Part shown: piece after piece, positions 1 through 7,418 of the stretch | Layout of the letters: each line of letters opens with the position of its first letter | How positions within the stretch are numbered: position 1 is the stretch's first letter | The notes under the pieces: model-generated | Databases searched by the model: none | Told to the model about the DNA's origin: nothing | The model's input: only the letters and a program-made list of their open reading frames with translations | Program-made: the position numbers and the translations under genes | Assembly: GCA_963928055.1 (NCBI GenBank) | Contig: CAWVDN010000003.1 | Coordinates: forward strand, 1-64,000 | Source of the DNA: Scatomonas sp963928055 | GTDB lineage: Bacteria > Bacillota > Clostridia > Lachnospirales > Lachnospiraceae | Reading direction: 5' to 3' | Length of the DNA: 64,000 nucleotides

Positions 1-2
1 AA

Positions 3-830
3 ATTGGTCCTGGAAAAGGGATAATAACAGATGTACTTTCTCAGCATGCTGGAGAGGTTGTTGCAGTTGAATATGATCAAGAATTATATAATAATTTAGT
101 AAGATATCACAGTCATGATAATGTTACATATATATTTGGTGATTTTTTAAAATATAAGTTGCCTTTAAATCGCAGATATAAAATATTCTCCAATATTCCT
201 TTTCAGATAACAGCGGATATTATTAGGAAATTAACAGACGATGTAAATCCACCATCAGATATAAATATCATAATTCAAAGAGAGGCAGCTAAAAAGAATT
301 GCGGTATTCCATTACAAAAATATGAAGGTTTTCGTGCTGCTATAATAAAGGCACAATATAAGGTAGAAATTACACATAGTTTTAAAAGGAGCGATTTTTT
401 TCCTTCGCCTAATGTTGATACAGTTATGCTTCATATGCAGTTATGGGATGATAGATTGAGTGGTGATGATCTTCAAAATTATAAAGATTTAGTGGCTTTT
501 TTTTACACTAATATTAAAGGAGAGACTGCTAAAGAGAGACTTTCTATTTTATTTTCTAATGAGCAAATCAAAAGATTGGGAAAAGCCAATAGAATTAGTC
601 TTTCAAATTCATATACGTTAATCACGGCCGAGCAGTGGATGAATATTTATTATTACTCCAAAATTGGATTGACAGATGAAAAGAAAAAAAAGTTTCAAGA
701 TGCATATAAAAAACTTCAAAAAATGAATAAAAAATTGAAAAAGCAAAACAGAACATCTTTACGAAAGTCTAGTAGCAATAAGAAATGTAGAACAAGGATT
801 GATACTTCTAATGGTACAAAAAATAGATAG
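3..830 (+). CDS. erm: Erm-family 23S rRNA (adenine-N6)-dimethyltransferase, 5'-truncated by window edge
   Basis: The frame is open from the first bases and begins inside the S-adenosylmethionine site (IGPGKG), so the first few dozen residues are missing. The acidic ribose-binding region (VEYD), the GDFLKY segment and the catalytic motif NIPF (SNIPFQIT) follow in the expected order. Erm enzymes dimethylate A2058 of 23S rRNA and give macrolide-lincosamide-streptogramin B resistance; KsgA is the related housekeeping enzyme. The neighbouring mobile-element genes, the low GC content and the lysine-rich tail after about residue 220 favour Erm over KsgA. The erm class was not determined. Any leader-peptide attenuator would lie left of the window. 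Confidence 0.85.
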   Translation: MGPGKGIITDVLSQHAGEVVAVEYDQELYNNLVRYHSHDNVTYIFGDFLKYKLPLNRRYKIFSNIPFQITADIIRKLTDDVNPPSDINIIIQREAAKKNCGIPLQKYEGFRAAIIKAQYKVEITHSFKRSDFFPSPNVDTVMLHMQLWDDRLSGDDLQNYKDLVAFFYTNIKGETAKERLSILFSNEQIKRLGKANRISLSNSYTLITAEQWMNIYYYSKIGLTDEKKKKFQDAYKKLQKMNKKLKKQNRTSLRKSSSNKKCRTRIDTSNGTKNR

Positions 831-1172
831 TATTGATAATTTCTATAAAAATGTGCATGGTAGTGCGAAAATCTGAGAAGAGAATTTAATGCTGGATTTT
901 GTTGATAGTAGATTTCAATGAGTTAACCATAAAAGTATATTAGAAAGTAAAAACAACAGGGGTAGTAGAATATATTTGTTAGATACAAGAAGGAGAGATT
1001 GAATTTAAGGTCATCTAATACTCGCGGAATAGTGATAATAATGGTAAGCTGTATTGAAAAAAAACAAAATAACTAACATTATGGGATTATTTCGGTATGA
1101 ATTGATGTTTTATCATCTTACATAGAAAATTTAATTTTTATTTTAAGTATAAGAATGTAATAGAGGTGATAC
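831..1172. other. AT-rich intergenic stretch without a recognisable gene
   Basis: About 340 bases of low-GC sequence between erm and the nucleotidyltransferase. All frames are interrupted by stops and I recognise no protein fragment, RNA or strong promoter. It may be decayed cargo DNA. The last bases carry the ribosome-binding site of the next gene (AGAGGTGA). Confidence 0.4.
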
Positions 1173-1658
1173 ATGAAAGTTGCAAAAATAATAAATGAAG
1201 AATCAGAACTCCGTTTATTACGCGATAAGAATAAAAATAAAAAAATTGTGCTAACATCAGGGTGTTTTGATTTACTTCATTACGGACATATTTGTCATTT
1301 AGAAGAGTCTAAGAATTGTGGGGACTATTTGGTTGTAGCAGTAAATTCTGATGATTCTGTAAAACGATTAAAAGGTAATACGAAACCAGTTGTTCCAGAG
1401 AATCAGCGTATCAAAATATTGCAAGCATTACGTTTTGTGGATGCTGTTTTTGTCTTTGATGAAGATGATGTCTGTAAATATTTTGAAATATTGAAACCAG
1501 ATTGCTTTACTATTGGAGAAGAAAGCGCAATTGATTATTATAATGAGATTGTTGCTGCCCAAAATAGTAAAACTTTGGTTCATATAATAAAAAGACGGAA
1601 AGATTATTCGACAACCAAAATCATAAATAAAATTAAGGAGGAGAACTATCGTGAGTAG
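1173..1658 (+). CDS. Adenylyl/cytidylyltransferase (RfaE/HldE C-domain-like nucleotidyltransferase)
   Basis: The 161-residue protein is a single nucleotidyltransferase domain. GCFDLLHYGH near residue 30 is the HxGH nucleotide-binding signature, and the C-terminal segment near residue 147 (STTKII) resembles the STT motif of RfaE/TagD-like enzymes. Family members transfer AMP or CMP to sugar phosphates, glycerol phosphate or ethanolamine phosphate. The substrate cannot be read from sequence. The start has a good ribosome-binding site (AGAGGTGATAC). It sits between erm and a peptidase S51-like gene in AT-rich cargo, so a resistance or surface-modification role is possible but unproven. Confidence 0.75.
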   Translation: MKVAKIINEESELRLLRDKNKNKKIVLTSGCFDLLHYGHICHLEESKNCGDYLVVAVNSDDSVKRLKGNTKPVVPENQRIKILQALRFVDAVFVFDEDDVCKYFEILKPDCFTIGEESAIDYYNEIVAAQNSKTLVHIIKRRKDYSTTKIINKIKEENYRE

Positions 1659-1698
1659 GTATATAAATAGTAAATTTGAAAAATTAAAAGAGGACTAA
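1651..1698 (+). other. Possible 15-residue mini-ORF, probably a truncated gene start
   Basis: A GTG codon preceded at ideal distance by AAGGAGGAG opens a 15-codon frame (MSRYINSKF...) that ends just before the next gene. The strong ribosome-binding site is out of proportion to the tiny product. It may be the start of a gene whose body was deleted when the peptidase gene was joined, or a translation-coupling leader. It could also be chance. Confidence 0.2.
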
Positions 1699-1702
1699 GT
1701 TT

Positions 1703-2314
1703 ATGAGAACCCTGTTCTTAACTTCAAGTGGCTTAAACGAAAAGACTATGGTATTATTTTGGAAATGTATCGGAAAAGAACCGATTAACACAAAAGCGAT
1801 TTTGGTTCCATCCGCCGCAGTTGGAAATGATGGTGCGCGAGAAGGAATCATTGTATGTATGGAGCGCCTTATGAATATGGGAATACCTATGAATAATATT
1901 CTTATATATAATCTTGCGTTTTTACTTTCCGATGGATATAAAAGAACATATTCAAGTTATATTAGTGACATACCTGTACCGTTTCGCTTAATGAGTGTTC
2001 AAGAACTCACTCAATATGACATGATTGCTTTTTGTGGAGGAAATGCCCATACGCTTCTTAGCGAAATAAACAGAACAGGATTTTCGAAGCCCCTAAAGCA
2101 AGCAATAGAGAATGGATTGGTGTATCTGGGAATTAGCGCAGGTAGTATGATTGCTGCCGGAAATTTTTCCGATGGATTAGGATATTTAGCAAATCCGTTG
2201 ATACCACACGCTGAAAAAGAGAGCCCTTTTGGAGATATATCGAAGAACGATTTGATTGAATTGGCTGACGGTCAAACTGTATTGATTAAAGGGAATCGAC
2301 AGGAAATTATTTAA
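1703..2314 (+). CDS. Peptidase S51-like protein (dipeptidase E / type 1 glutamine amidotransferase-like fold)
   Basis: The 203-residue protein matches the S51 family layout. It has an N-terminal strand (LFLTSSG), an FCGGNAHTLL motif near residue 111, and the nucleophile elbow GISAGSMIA near residue 143, where the serine is the catalytic residue of the Ser-His-Glu triad. Family members hydrolyse Asp-X dipeptides or cyanophycin, and several related proteins on Clostridial mobile elements are annotated only by fold. Length is close to the usual 200-240 residues. It is the last cargo gene before the GC-rich mobilization region; base composition changes sharply after its stop. Confidence 0.75.
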   Translation: MRTLFLTSSGLNEKTMVLFWKCIGKEPINTKAILVPSAAVGNDGAREGIIVCMERLMNMGIPMNNILIYNLAFLLSDGYKRTYSSYISDIPVPFRLMSVQELTQYDMIAFCGGNAHTLLSEINRTGFSKPLKQAIENGLVYLGISAGSMIAAGNFSDGLGYLANPLIPHAEKESPFGDISKNDLIELADGQTVLIKGNRQEII

Positions 2315-3035
2315 TAAATTGAATACTGTTGTTTTTTTATCTTCGGGGCACCCTGACCCGAACTTTCAAAACTGAATATCAGCCGCCCACCAGCGGCCAG
2401 CGAAAGCAGTAAGTCTGAAAAAGATTTGCTGCTTTTTTTGTGTCCATTTGGCAAAATCGAAAATCACCCGTAGTAGGTAGGTGAAGCCAGAAAAAACTGC
2501 CTGCTCCGTTTGGCAAATTTCTAAGAGCGGTGGTGTGGGGAGTGAAAGGAAAAATTCTCTGCCCCGCCGGTTGCCAAAATCCTGTTGCCCGGATTACTAA
2601 GGCAAAAGAAATTTTGAAAAATCCCCGTCCAGCGGGTAGCTGGCGGCCTTTGAAATGTATCTTTAGCGGAAAGGGAAAAAGCCGCAGCCAGCGGGCAGCA
2701 AAGCCCCGTTCCGGCGTCATATTGGCGAAAGGAAAAAAGGCCGCCCACAGCGGGCCGCAAGCCCTGTCCTGTCCGTTCTATGTACGGAAAAACCAGACAG
2801 GGGCAGTCTGCGGCAGTCTTAGAGCAAGTTTCTACCACGGTGCCAAAATCCGCAATTCTGCGGTTTTGTCCCTCGCGGGAAACTTGTTGGGGAGTGCCTT
2901 CCCCAAACCCTGCTATGGCGGCTTGCGCCGCAAAAAGATTTCCGTTCGGCAGGCCGTTTTTTTGCGAGAACTGCCCCGGAAATACCTAACAGACCAGCCT
3001 ATTTTTTGTGATAAGTGAAAGGAGGTTTACAGCCC
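2315..3035. other. Long non-coding region before mobC with repeated CAGCGG motifs; candidate oriT
   Basis: About 720 bases without a convincing gene lie directly upstream of mobC and the relaxase, the usual place for oriT. Related motifs recur: GCCGCCCACCAGCGGCC (2382-2398), a CCAGCGGG copy near 2629, another near 2688, and GCCGCCCACAGCGGGC at 2740. The word GCCAAAATCC occurs near 2571 and again near 2841, and TTTGGCAAA occurs near 2446 and 2509. A similar motif (GCCGCC-AACAGCGGC) stands upstream of the second relaxase locus at about 28998. No nic site can be assigned by eye. Confidence 0.45.
2406..2439 (+). terminator. Rho-independent terminator after the cargo genes
   Basis: A 10-bp stem (GCAGTAAGTC with GATTTGCTGC, two wobble pairs) around a 7-base loop is followed by seven T residues. 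It would end transcripts coming from the peptidase gene before the mobilization region. Confidence 0.6.
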
Positions 3036-3434
3036 ATGCCGAAGCGATACAACACGCCCCACCGCAGCCGCGTTGTGAAAACCCGGCTGTCCGAAGATGA
3101 ATACGCCGACTTCACAGCGCGGCTTGCGCCCTATGGTATCAGCCAGTCCGAATTTCTCCGGCAGGCGATACGGCGCACCGCCATACGCCCAATTATCCAT
3201 GTGTCGGCGGTCAATGACGAGCTGCTTTCCGCTGTCGGGAAACTCACAGCCGAGTACGGCAGGATCGGCGGCAACCTCAACCAGATTGCCCGGTATCTGA
3301 ACGAGTACGGCGTACCCTACAATGCGCTGTCCGGCGAGGTACGCGCCGCCATAGCCGACCTTGCCGCCCTCAAGTATGAAATCTTACAGAAAGTAGGTGA
3401 CGCGGTTGGCAACACTCAAGCATATCAACTCTAA
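3036..3434 (+). CDS. mobC: MobC-like relaxosome accessory protein
   Basis: The 132-residue protein has an N-terminal basic ribbon-helix-helix-like part (TRLSEDEYADF, SQSEFLRQAI) and the MobC signature GRIGGNLNQIARYLNE near residue 82. MobC proteins bind oriT and help the relaxase open the duplex. The ATG at 3036 is chosen over the GTG at 3015 because AAAGGAGG (3018-3025) lies between them at correct spacing and the GTG overlaps that site. The 3' end overlaps the relaxase start, implying translational coupling. A divergent paralogue is encoded at 28572-28967 on the other strand. Confidence 0.9.
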   Translation: MPKRYNTPHRSRVVKTRLSEDEYADFTARLAPYGISQSEFLRQAIRRTAIRPIIHVSAVNDELLSAVGKLTAEYGRIGGNLNQIARYLNEYGVPYNALSGEVRAAIADLAALKYEILQKVGDAVGNTQAYQL

Positions 3435-5022
3435 AAACGCCGACTACGGAGCCGCCGAACAATACCTGCTTTTTGAGCATGACGAGTTTACCATGAAGCC
3501 CGTCCTTGATGAAACCGGCAGGCTTATCCCCCGCGAGGACTACCGGCTGTCCACGCTGAACTGCGGCGGGGAGGATTTTGCCGTTGCCTGTATGCGGGCA
3601 AATCTCCGCTATGAGAAAAACCAACGGCGGGAAGATGTGAAAAGTCACCACTATATCATCAGCTTTGACCCACGGGACGGCCCGGACAACGGCCTGACCG
3701 TAGACCGGGCGCAGGAATTGGGCGAGAAGTTTTGCGCCGAGCATTTCCCCGGCCACCAAGCCCTTGTATGCACCCACCCGGACGGGCATAACCACAGCGG
3801 CAATATCCATGTGCATATCGTTATCAATTCGCTGCGGATAGAGGAAGTCCCGTTCCTGCCCTACATGGACAGGCCAGCCGACACGAAAGCCGGGTGCAAG
3901 CACCGCTGTACCGACGCGGCCTTGCGCTACTTCAAGTCCGAAGTCATGGAGATGTGCCACCGGGAGGGGCTTTACCAAATCGACCTCTTGAACGGCAGCA
4001 AGAACCGCGTCACAGACCGGGAGTATTGGGCGCAGAAAAAGGGACAGGCCGCGCTGGACAAGCAGAACGCCCCCATGATTGCAGGCGGTATCACGCCCCG
4101 GCAGACCAAGTTTGAAACGAACAAAGAGAAGCTGCGGCAGACCATACGCGCCGCGCTGTCTGCGGCGGCCTCATTCGAGGATTTTTCCTCTCTGCTGCTG
4201 CGGGAGGGCGTGACCGTCAAGGAGAGCCGGGGGCGGCTTAGTTACCTCACGCCGGACAGGACAAAGCCCATTTCCGCCCGCAAGCTGGGCGACGATTTTG
4301 ACCGCGCCGCTGTCCTTGCCGTTTTGGAGCAGAACGCCGCCAGAGCCGCAGAAAAGGCCGCGGCTATATCCAGCACCCCGCCCTCTATCCAAGACCAACT
4401 GCGGGCAGACAGAGCCGCCCGAACCGCCCCGAATGTGCAGCGGCTTGTGGACATTGAGCAGAAGAAAGCCGAGGGGAAAGGCCGGGGCTATGAACGCTGG
4501 GCGACCATGCACAACCTCAAACAGATGGCCGCGACGCTGAATGTGTATCAGGAATACGGCTTCACTTCCCCGGAGCAGTTAGAAGCCGCCGTTGATACCG
4601 CCTATCAGGAAATGCGCCAGACCAGCGGCGAACTGAAAGCACTGGAAACGAAGCTGCAAGGGAAAAAGGAATTGCAGCGACAGGTGCTGGCCTACGCCAA
4701 GACCAAACCCGTCCGCGACGGCCTGAAAGCGCAGAAATCCCCCAAAGCCCGCGAAGCATACCGGCAGGCGCATGAGAGCGATTTTATCATAGCCGACGCA
4801 GCCGCCCGGTATTTCAAGGCACATGGCATTACCAGGCTGCCCGCCCGGAAAGCGTTGCAGGACGAGATCGAGCAGCTTGTTTCCAAGAAATCCGGCCTGT
4901 ATAACACCTATCACGCACAGAAACAGCGGTTTAAGGAGTTGCAGACCGTCAAGCGGAACATCGACCAGATTTTGCGCCGGGAGGAACCCCGCCGCAGAAA
5001 GGAGCAGAGCCATGAGCGATAA
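3406..5022 (+). CDS. Relaxase / mobilization nuclease of the IME
   Basis: Relaxases nick oriT and pilot the strand through the donor's type IV secretion channel. The protein has an N-terminal relaxase domain with the three-histidine metal motif (HPDGHNHSGNIHVHIVIN near residue 125), preceded by KSHHYIISFDP. A long charged coiled-coil C-terminal half follows. I place the start at TTG 3406, which gives MATLKHINS and sits 5 bases after AGGTGA; a GTG at 3397 is the alternative. The second relaxase in this window starts at the equivalent position with a CTG codon. It overlaps mobC by 29 bases and the next gene by 11. Confidence 0.9.
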   Translation: MATLKHINSKNADYGAAEQYLLFEHDEFTMKPVLDETGRLIPREDYRLSTLNCGGEDFAVACMRANLRYEKNQRREDVKSHHYIISFDPRDGPDNGLTVDRAQELGEKFCAEHFPGHQALVCTHPDGHNHSGNIHVHIVINSLRIEEVPFLPYMDRPADTKAGCKHRCTDAALRYFKSEVMEMCHREGLYQIDLLNGSKNRVTDREYWAQKKGQAALDKQNAPMIAGGITPRQTKFETNKEKLRQTIRAALSAAASFEDFSSLLLREGVTVKESRGRLSYLTPDRTKPISARKLGDDFDRAAVLAVLEQNAARAAEKAAAISSTPPSIQDQLRADRAARTAPNVQRLVDIEQKKAEGKGRGYERWATMHNLKQMAATLNVYQEYGFTSPEQLEAAVDTAYQEMRQTSGELKALETKLQGKKELQRQVLAYAKTKPVRDGLKAQKSPKAREAYRQAHESDFIIADAAARYFKAHGITRLPARKALQDEIEQLVSKKSGLYNTYHAQKQRFKELQTVKRNIDQILRREEPRRRKEQSHER

Positions 5023-5398
5023 CCTGCCCCGCATGGACTACCGCCAGCACCGGCGGGCGCGGCGGCTGGTGCATGAGTGCTGTAACTACGACGAGGGGAA
5101 CTGCCTGCTGTTGGACGACGGGGAGCCTTGCGTATGCGTCCAGAGCATTTCCTTTTCCCTCATGTGCCGCTGGTTCCGTGTGGCTGTCCTGCCCCTTGAC
5201 GGGGAGCTGGCCGCAGCCCTCTTGTACCGGGGGAGCCGGAAACGGTGCGCCGTCTGCGGCGCGGCCTTTGTCCCCAAATCCAACCGGGGAAAATACTGCC
5301 CCGGCTGCGCCGGACGCATGAAGAAAATCAAAGCCGCCGAGCGAAAGCAGAAACAAAGGCAGAAATGTCACGCTTTAGAGCCTTTCAAACCCGCATAA
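5012..5398 (+). CDS. Cysteine-rich VLP domain protein
   Basis: The 128-residue product matches the cysteine-rich VLP family found beside relaxases in Clostridial elements: CCNYDEGNCLLLDDGEPC followed by VCVQSIS. It ends with a zinc-ribbon-like pair (CAVCG...CPGC) and a lysine-rich tail. The function of the family is unknown; the location suggests a role in mobilization or DNA processing. The true ATG at 5012 follows AAAGGAG and overlaps the relaxase end; a longer in-frame extension upstream runs inside the relaxase gene and is rejected. Confidence 0.8.
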   Translation: MSDNLPRMDYRQHRRARRLVHECCNYDEGNCLLLDDGEPCVCVQSISFSLMCRWFRVAVLPLDGELAAALLYRGSRKRCAVCGAAFVPKSNRGKYCPGCAGRMKKIKAAERKQKQRQKCHALEPFKPA

Positions 5399-5518
5399 AT
5401 CAAGGCTTTTTTCGTGGGTGTCAAAGGGTACGCGATACATTTATCCTTTTCCCCCGGAAACAGCGTTCTAAATGCGTACAAACCGTCAAAATCAACCCGA
5501 ACACAGGGAGGTGATCCT

Positions 5519-6265
5519 ATCGCTGATTATATCATGGCAGACACGAAGCTGCCCGCCTATCTGCCCTATCCCCGTTTCCTGCTGAAAATGGAGATTTCCC
5601 AGACCGCCAAGCTGCTCTATGCGCTGCTGTTAGACCGCTCCACCCTCTCCCAGAAGAACAAGTGGCAGGACGGCGAGGGCAGGATTTATATTATCTATCC
5701 CATCGCGGAGATAGCCGAAATACTGGATAAAGGCAGCACCACCATAAAGGGGGCGCTGAATGAACTGGACATGGCGGGGCTGCTGGAACGGGAACGGGGC
5801 GGCTTCTCCGCACCGAACCGACTGTATGTGAAAGTGCCGCGTGTGCCACAGGTACAGTTTTCCGACCAACTGATGGCCGGAAAACCGACCCTCATAGAGC
5901 CGGAAAACCGACCAACTGATGGTCAGAAAACCGACCTTATGATGGTCGGAAAACCGTCCCCTAACCAAACTACTATAAACAACCTTACAGAGAACCAAAC
6001 AAAGGGAGTGAGTGGGGAGCCGCCCGCGCCCTATGGCCGATACCAGAATATTTTTCTGTCACAGACCGAATACGACGAGTTGCAGGCAGAGTACCCCGAC
6101 AGGCTGGAACGGTTCATCGAGGAAATGAGCCGCTACCTTGCCGCCAGCGGGAAAAGCTACCAGAACTATGCCGCCGCCCTTCGGATATGGGCGGGGAACG
6201 ACAAAAAGGGCGCCCCGAAAAAGGGCATCCCTGACTACTCATGCAAGGAGGGCGAGAGTTTATGA
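5519..6265 (+). CDS. RepA N-terminal-type replication initiator, probable ATC start
   Basis: The N-terminal 110 residues (DTKLPAYLPYPRFLL, QTAKLLYALLLDRSTLSQ, EIAEILDKGSTTIKGALNEL) form the RepA_N-type winged-helix domain of initiators on Firmicutes plasmids and mobile elements. A linker and a conserved C-terminal segment (FLSQTEYDELQAEYPDRLE) follow. It probably supports replication of the excised circle. The best ribosome-binding site, GGAGGTGATC at 5508-5516, is ideally placed for an ATC codon at 5519 (product beginning ADYIMADTK). The first ATG (5534) is 21 bases away and the ORF's far-upstream ATG lacks a site. The stop overlaps the next start. Confidence 0.8.
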   Translation: MADYIMADTKLPAYLPYPRFLLKMEISQTAKLLYALLLDRSTLSQKNKWQDGEGRIYIIYPIAEIAEILDKGSTTIKGALNELDMAGLLERERGGFSAPNRLYVKVPRVPQVQFSDQLMAGKPTLIEPENRPTDGQKTDLMMVGKPSPNQTTINNLTENQTKGVSGEPPAPYGRYQNIFLSQTEYDELQAEYPDRLERFIEEMSRYLAASGKSYQNYAAALRIWAGNDKKGAPKKGIPDYSCKEGESL

Positions 6266-7104
6266 AGAACGAAATCAACGCTGTTTTGGAGAATATGACG
6301 ACTGCCACCCCGGAGCCGGAGGACTACACCGGCGAGGACGGTTTACTGTACTGCGGCAGGTGCCGCAAGCCGAAAGAAGCCTATTTTGCGCCGGATAAGG
6401 CCGCTATCTTTGGCCGCGACCGCCACCCGGCAGAGTGCGACTGCCAGAGAGCCGCCCGCGAGGAACGGGAGGCCGCCGAGAAGCGGCGCAGGCACTTTGA
6501 CACCGTGGAGGAACTGAAACGCCGGGGCTTTACCGACCCCACCATGCGGGACTGGACTTTTGAGAACGACAACGGCAGGAACCCGCAGGCCGGGATTGCC
6601 CGCCGGTATGTGGAACACTGGGAGGATATGCGAGCCGACAATATCGGCTGCCTGTTCTGGGGCGGCGTGGGAACCGGGAAAAGCTACCTTGCGGGCTGTA
6701 TCGCAAACGCCCTTATGGAGAAAGAAATCCCCGTCCACATGACGAATTTTGCCCTTATCCTCAACGACCTTGCCGCCAGCTTTGAGAACCGCAACGAGTA
6801 CATTTCCCGCCTTTGCCGCTATCCGCTGCTTATCATTGACGACTTCGGCATGGAGCGCGGCACCGAGTACGGGCTGGAACAGGTTTTCAATGTGATTGAC
6901 AGCCGTTACCGCAGCGGCAAGCCGCTGATCGTCACGACCAACCTCACGCTGGACGACCTGCGGAACCCGGAGGACACCGCCCATTCCCGGATTTATGACC
7001 GCCTGCTTTCCATGTGCGTCCCGGTACGCTTTACCGGCGACAACTTCCGGCAGGAAGCCGCGCAGCGGAAAATGGAGAGCATGAAGAAACTGATTACCGA
7101 CTGA
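6262..7104 (+). CDS. DnaC/IstB-like ATP-binding helicase loader
   Basis: The 280-residue protein has an N-terminal zinc-finger-like segment (CGRC...CDC) and an AAA+ ATPase core. Walker A is GGVGTGKSYLA (about residue 132), Walker B is LLIIDDFGMERGTEYG, and sensor 1 is IVTTNLTLDDL. Such proteins load replicative helicase onto the origin and usually pair with RepA-like initiators, as here: the ATG overlaps the end of the upstream gene. The start at 6262 follows AAGGAGGGCGAG. Together the two genes suggest autonomous replication of the circular intermediate. Confidence 0.85.
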   Translation: MKNEINAVLENMTTATPEPEDYTGEDGLLYCGRCRKPKEAYFAPDKAAIFGRDRHPAECDCQRAAREEREAAEKRRRHFDTVEELKRRGFTDPTMRDWTFENDNGRNPQAGIARRYVEHWEDMRADNIGCLFWGGVGTGKSYLAGCIANALMEKEIPVHMTNFALILNDLAASFENRNEYISRLCRYPLLIIDDFGMERGTEYGLEQVFNVIDSRYRSGKPLIVTTNLTLDDLRNPEDTAHSRIYDRLLSMCVPVRFTGDNFRQEAAQRKMESMKKLITD

Positions 7105-7118
7105 AAGGAGTATTGCCT

Positions 7119-7307
7119 ATGACAGATAACAAGCAGCACGACACCCGCACCGCCCGCCGCCCCGACTGCGTGACGGAAATCCGCATGGGCAATTCCGTCC
7201 TTGTCGTGTCCGGCTATTTCAAGAAAGACACTACCACCACCGCCGCCGACAAAATGGCGCGGGTACTGGAAGCGGAAGCCGCTGCTACACAAAAACCGGC
7301 AATTTGA
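7119..7307 (+). CDS. tnpW: Transposon-encoded protein TnpW
   Basis: A 62-residue protein whose core (EIRMGNSVLVVSGYFKK) matches the small TnpW proteins of Tn4451/Tn4453-type elements. No function is established for TnpW. It has an AAAGGAG ribosome-binding site, follows the DnaC-like gene by 14 bases, and precedes the recombinase promoter. Confidence 0.8.
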   Translation: MTDNKQHDTRTARRPDCVTEIRMGNSVLVVSGYFKKDTTTTAADKMARVLEAEAAATQKPAI

Positions 7308-7347
7308 CAAACCATAAAGAAGCAGATTTTACACTTTTGCCGCTATA

Positions 7348-7396
7348 CAGCCCCCGCTATTCCGTGGTACAATAAAGCTACGGAATAGTGGGGCTG
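7348..7396 (+). promoter_or_regulatory. Inverted repeat overlapping the tnpX promoter
   Basis: CAGCCCC-CGCTATTCCGT (7348-7365) and ACGGAATAGTGGGGCTG (7380-7396) form a near-perfect 17-bp palindrome with a 14-base spacer that contains a -10-like TACAAT (7368-7373). It lies 22 bases before the recombinase start and could be an operator, or a hairpin in the 5' leader that limits recombinase synthesis. Confidence 0.6.
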
Positions 7397-7418
7397 GCTG
7401 TCGGAAACGGAGGATTTT

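Noticed and set aside
2530..3018. 162-codon ORF upstream of mobC
   Set aside because: Composition is unlike a protein, it crosses the repeated CAGCGG motifs, and the region is better explained as non-coding transfer-origin DNA.
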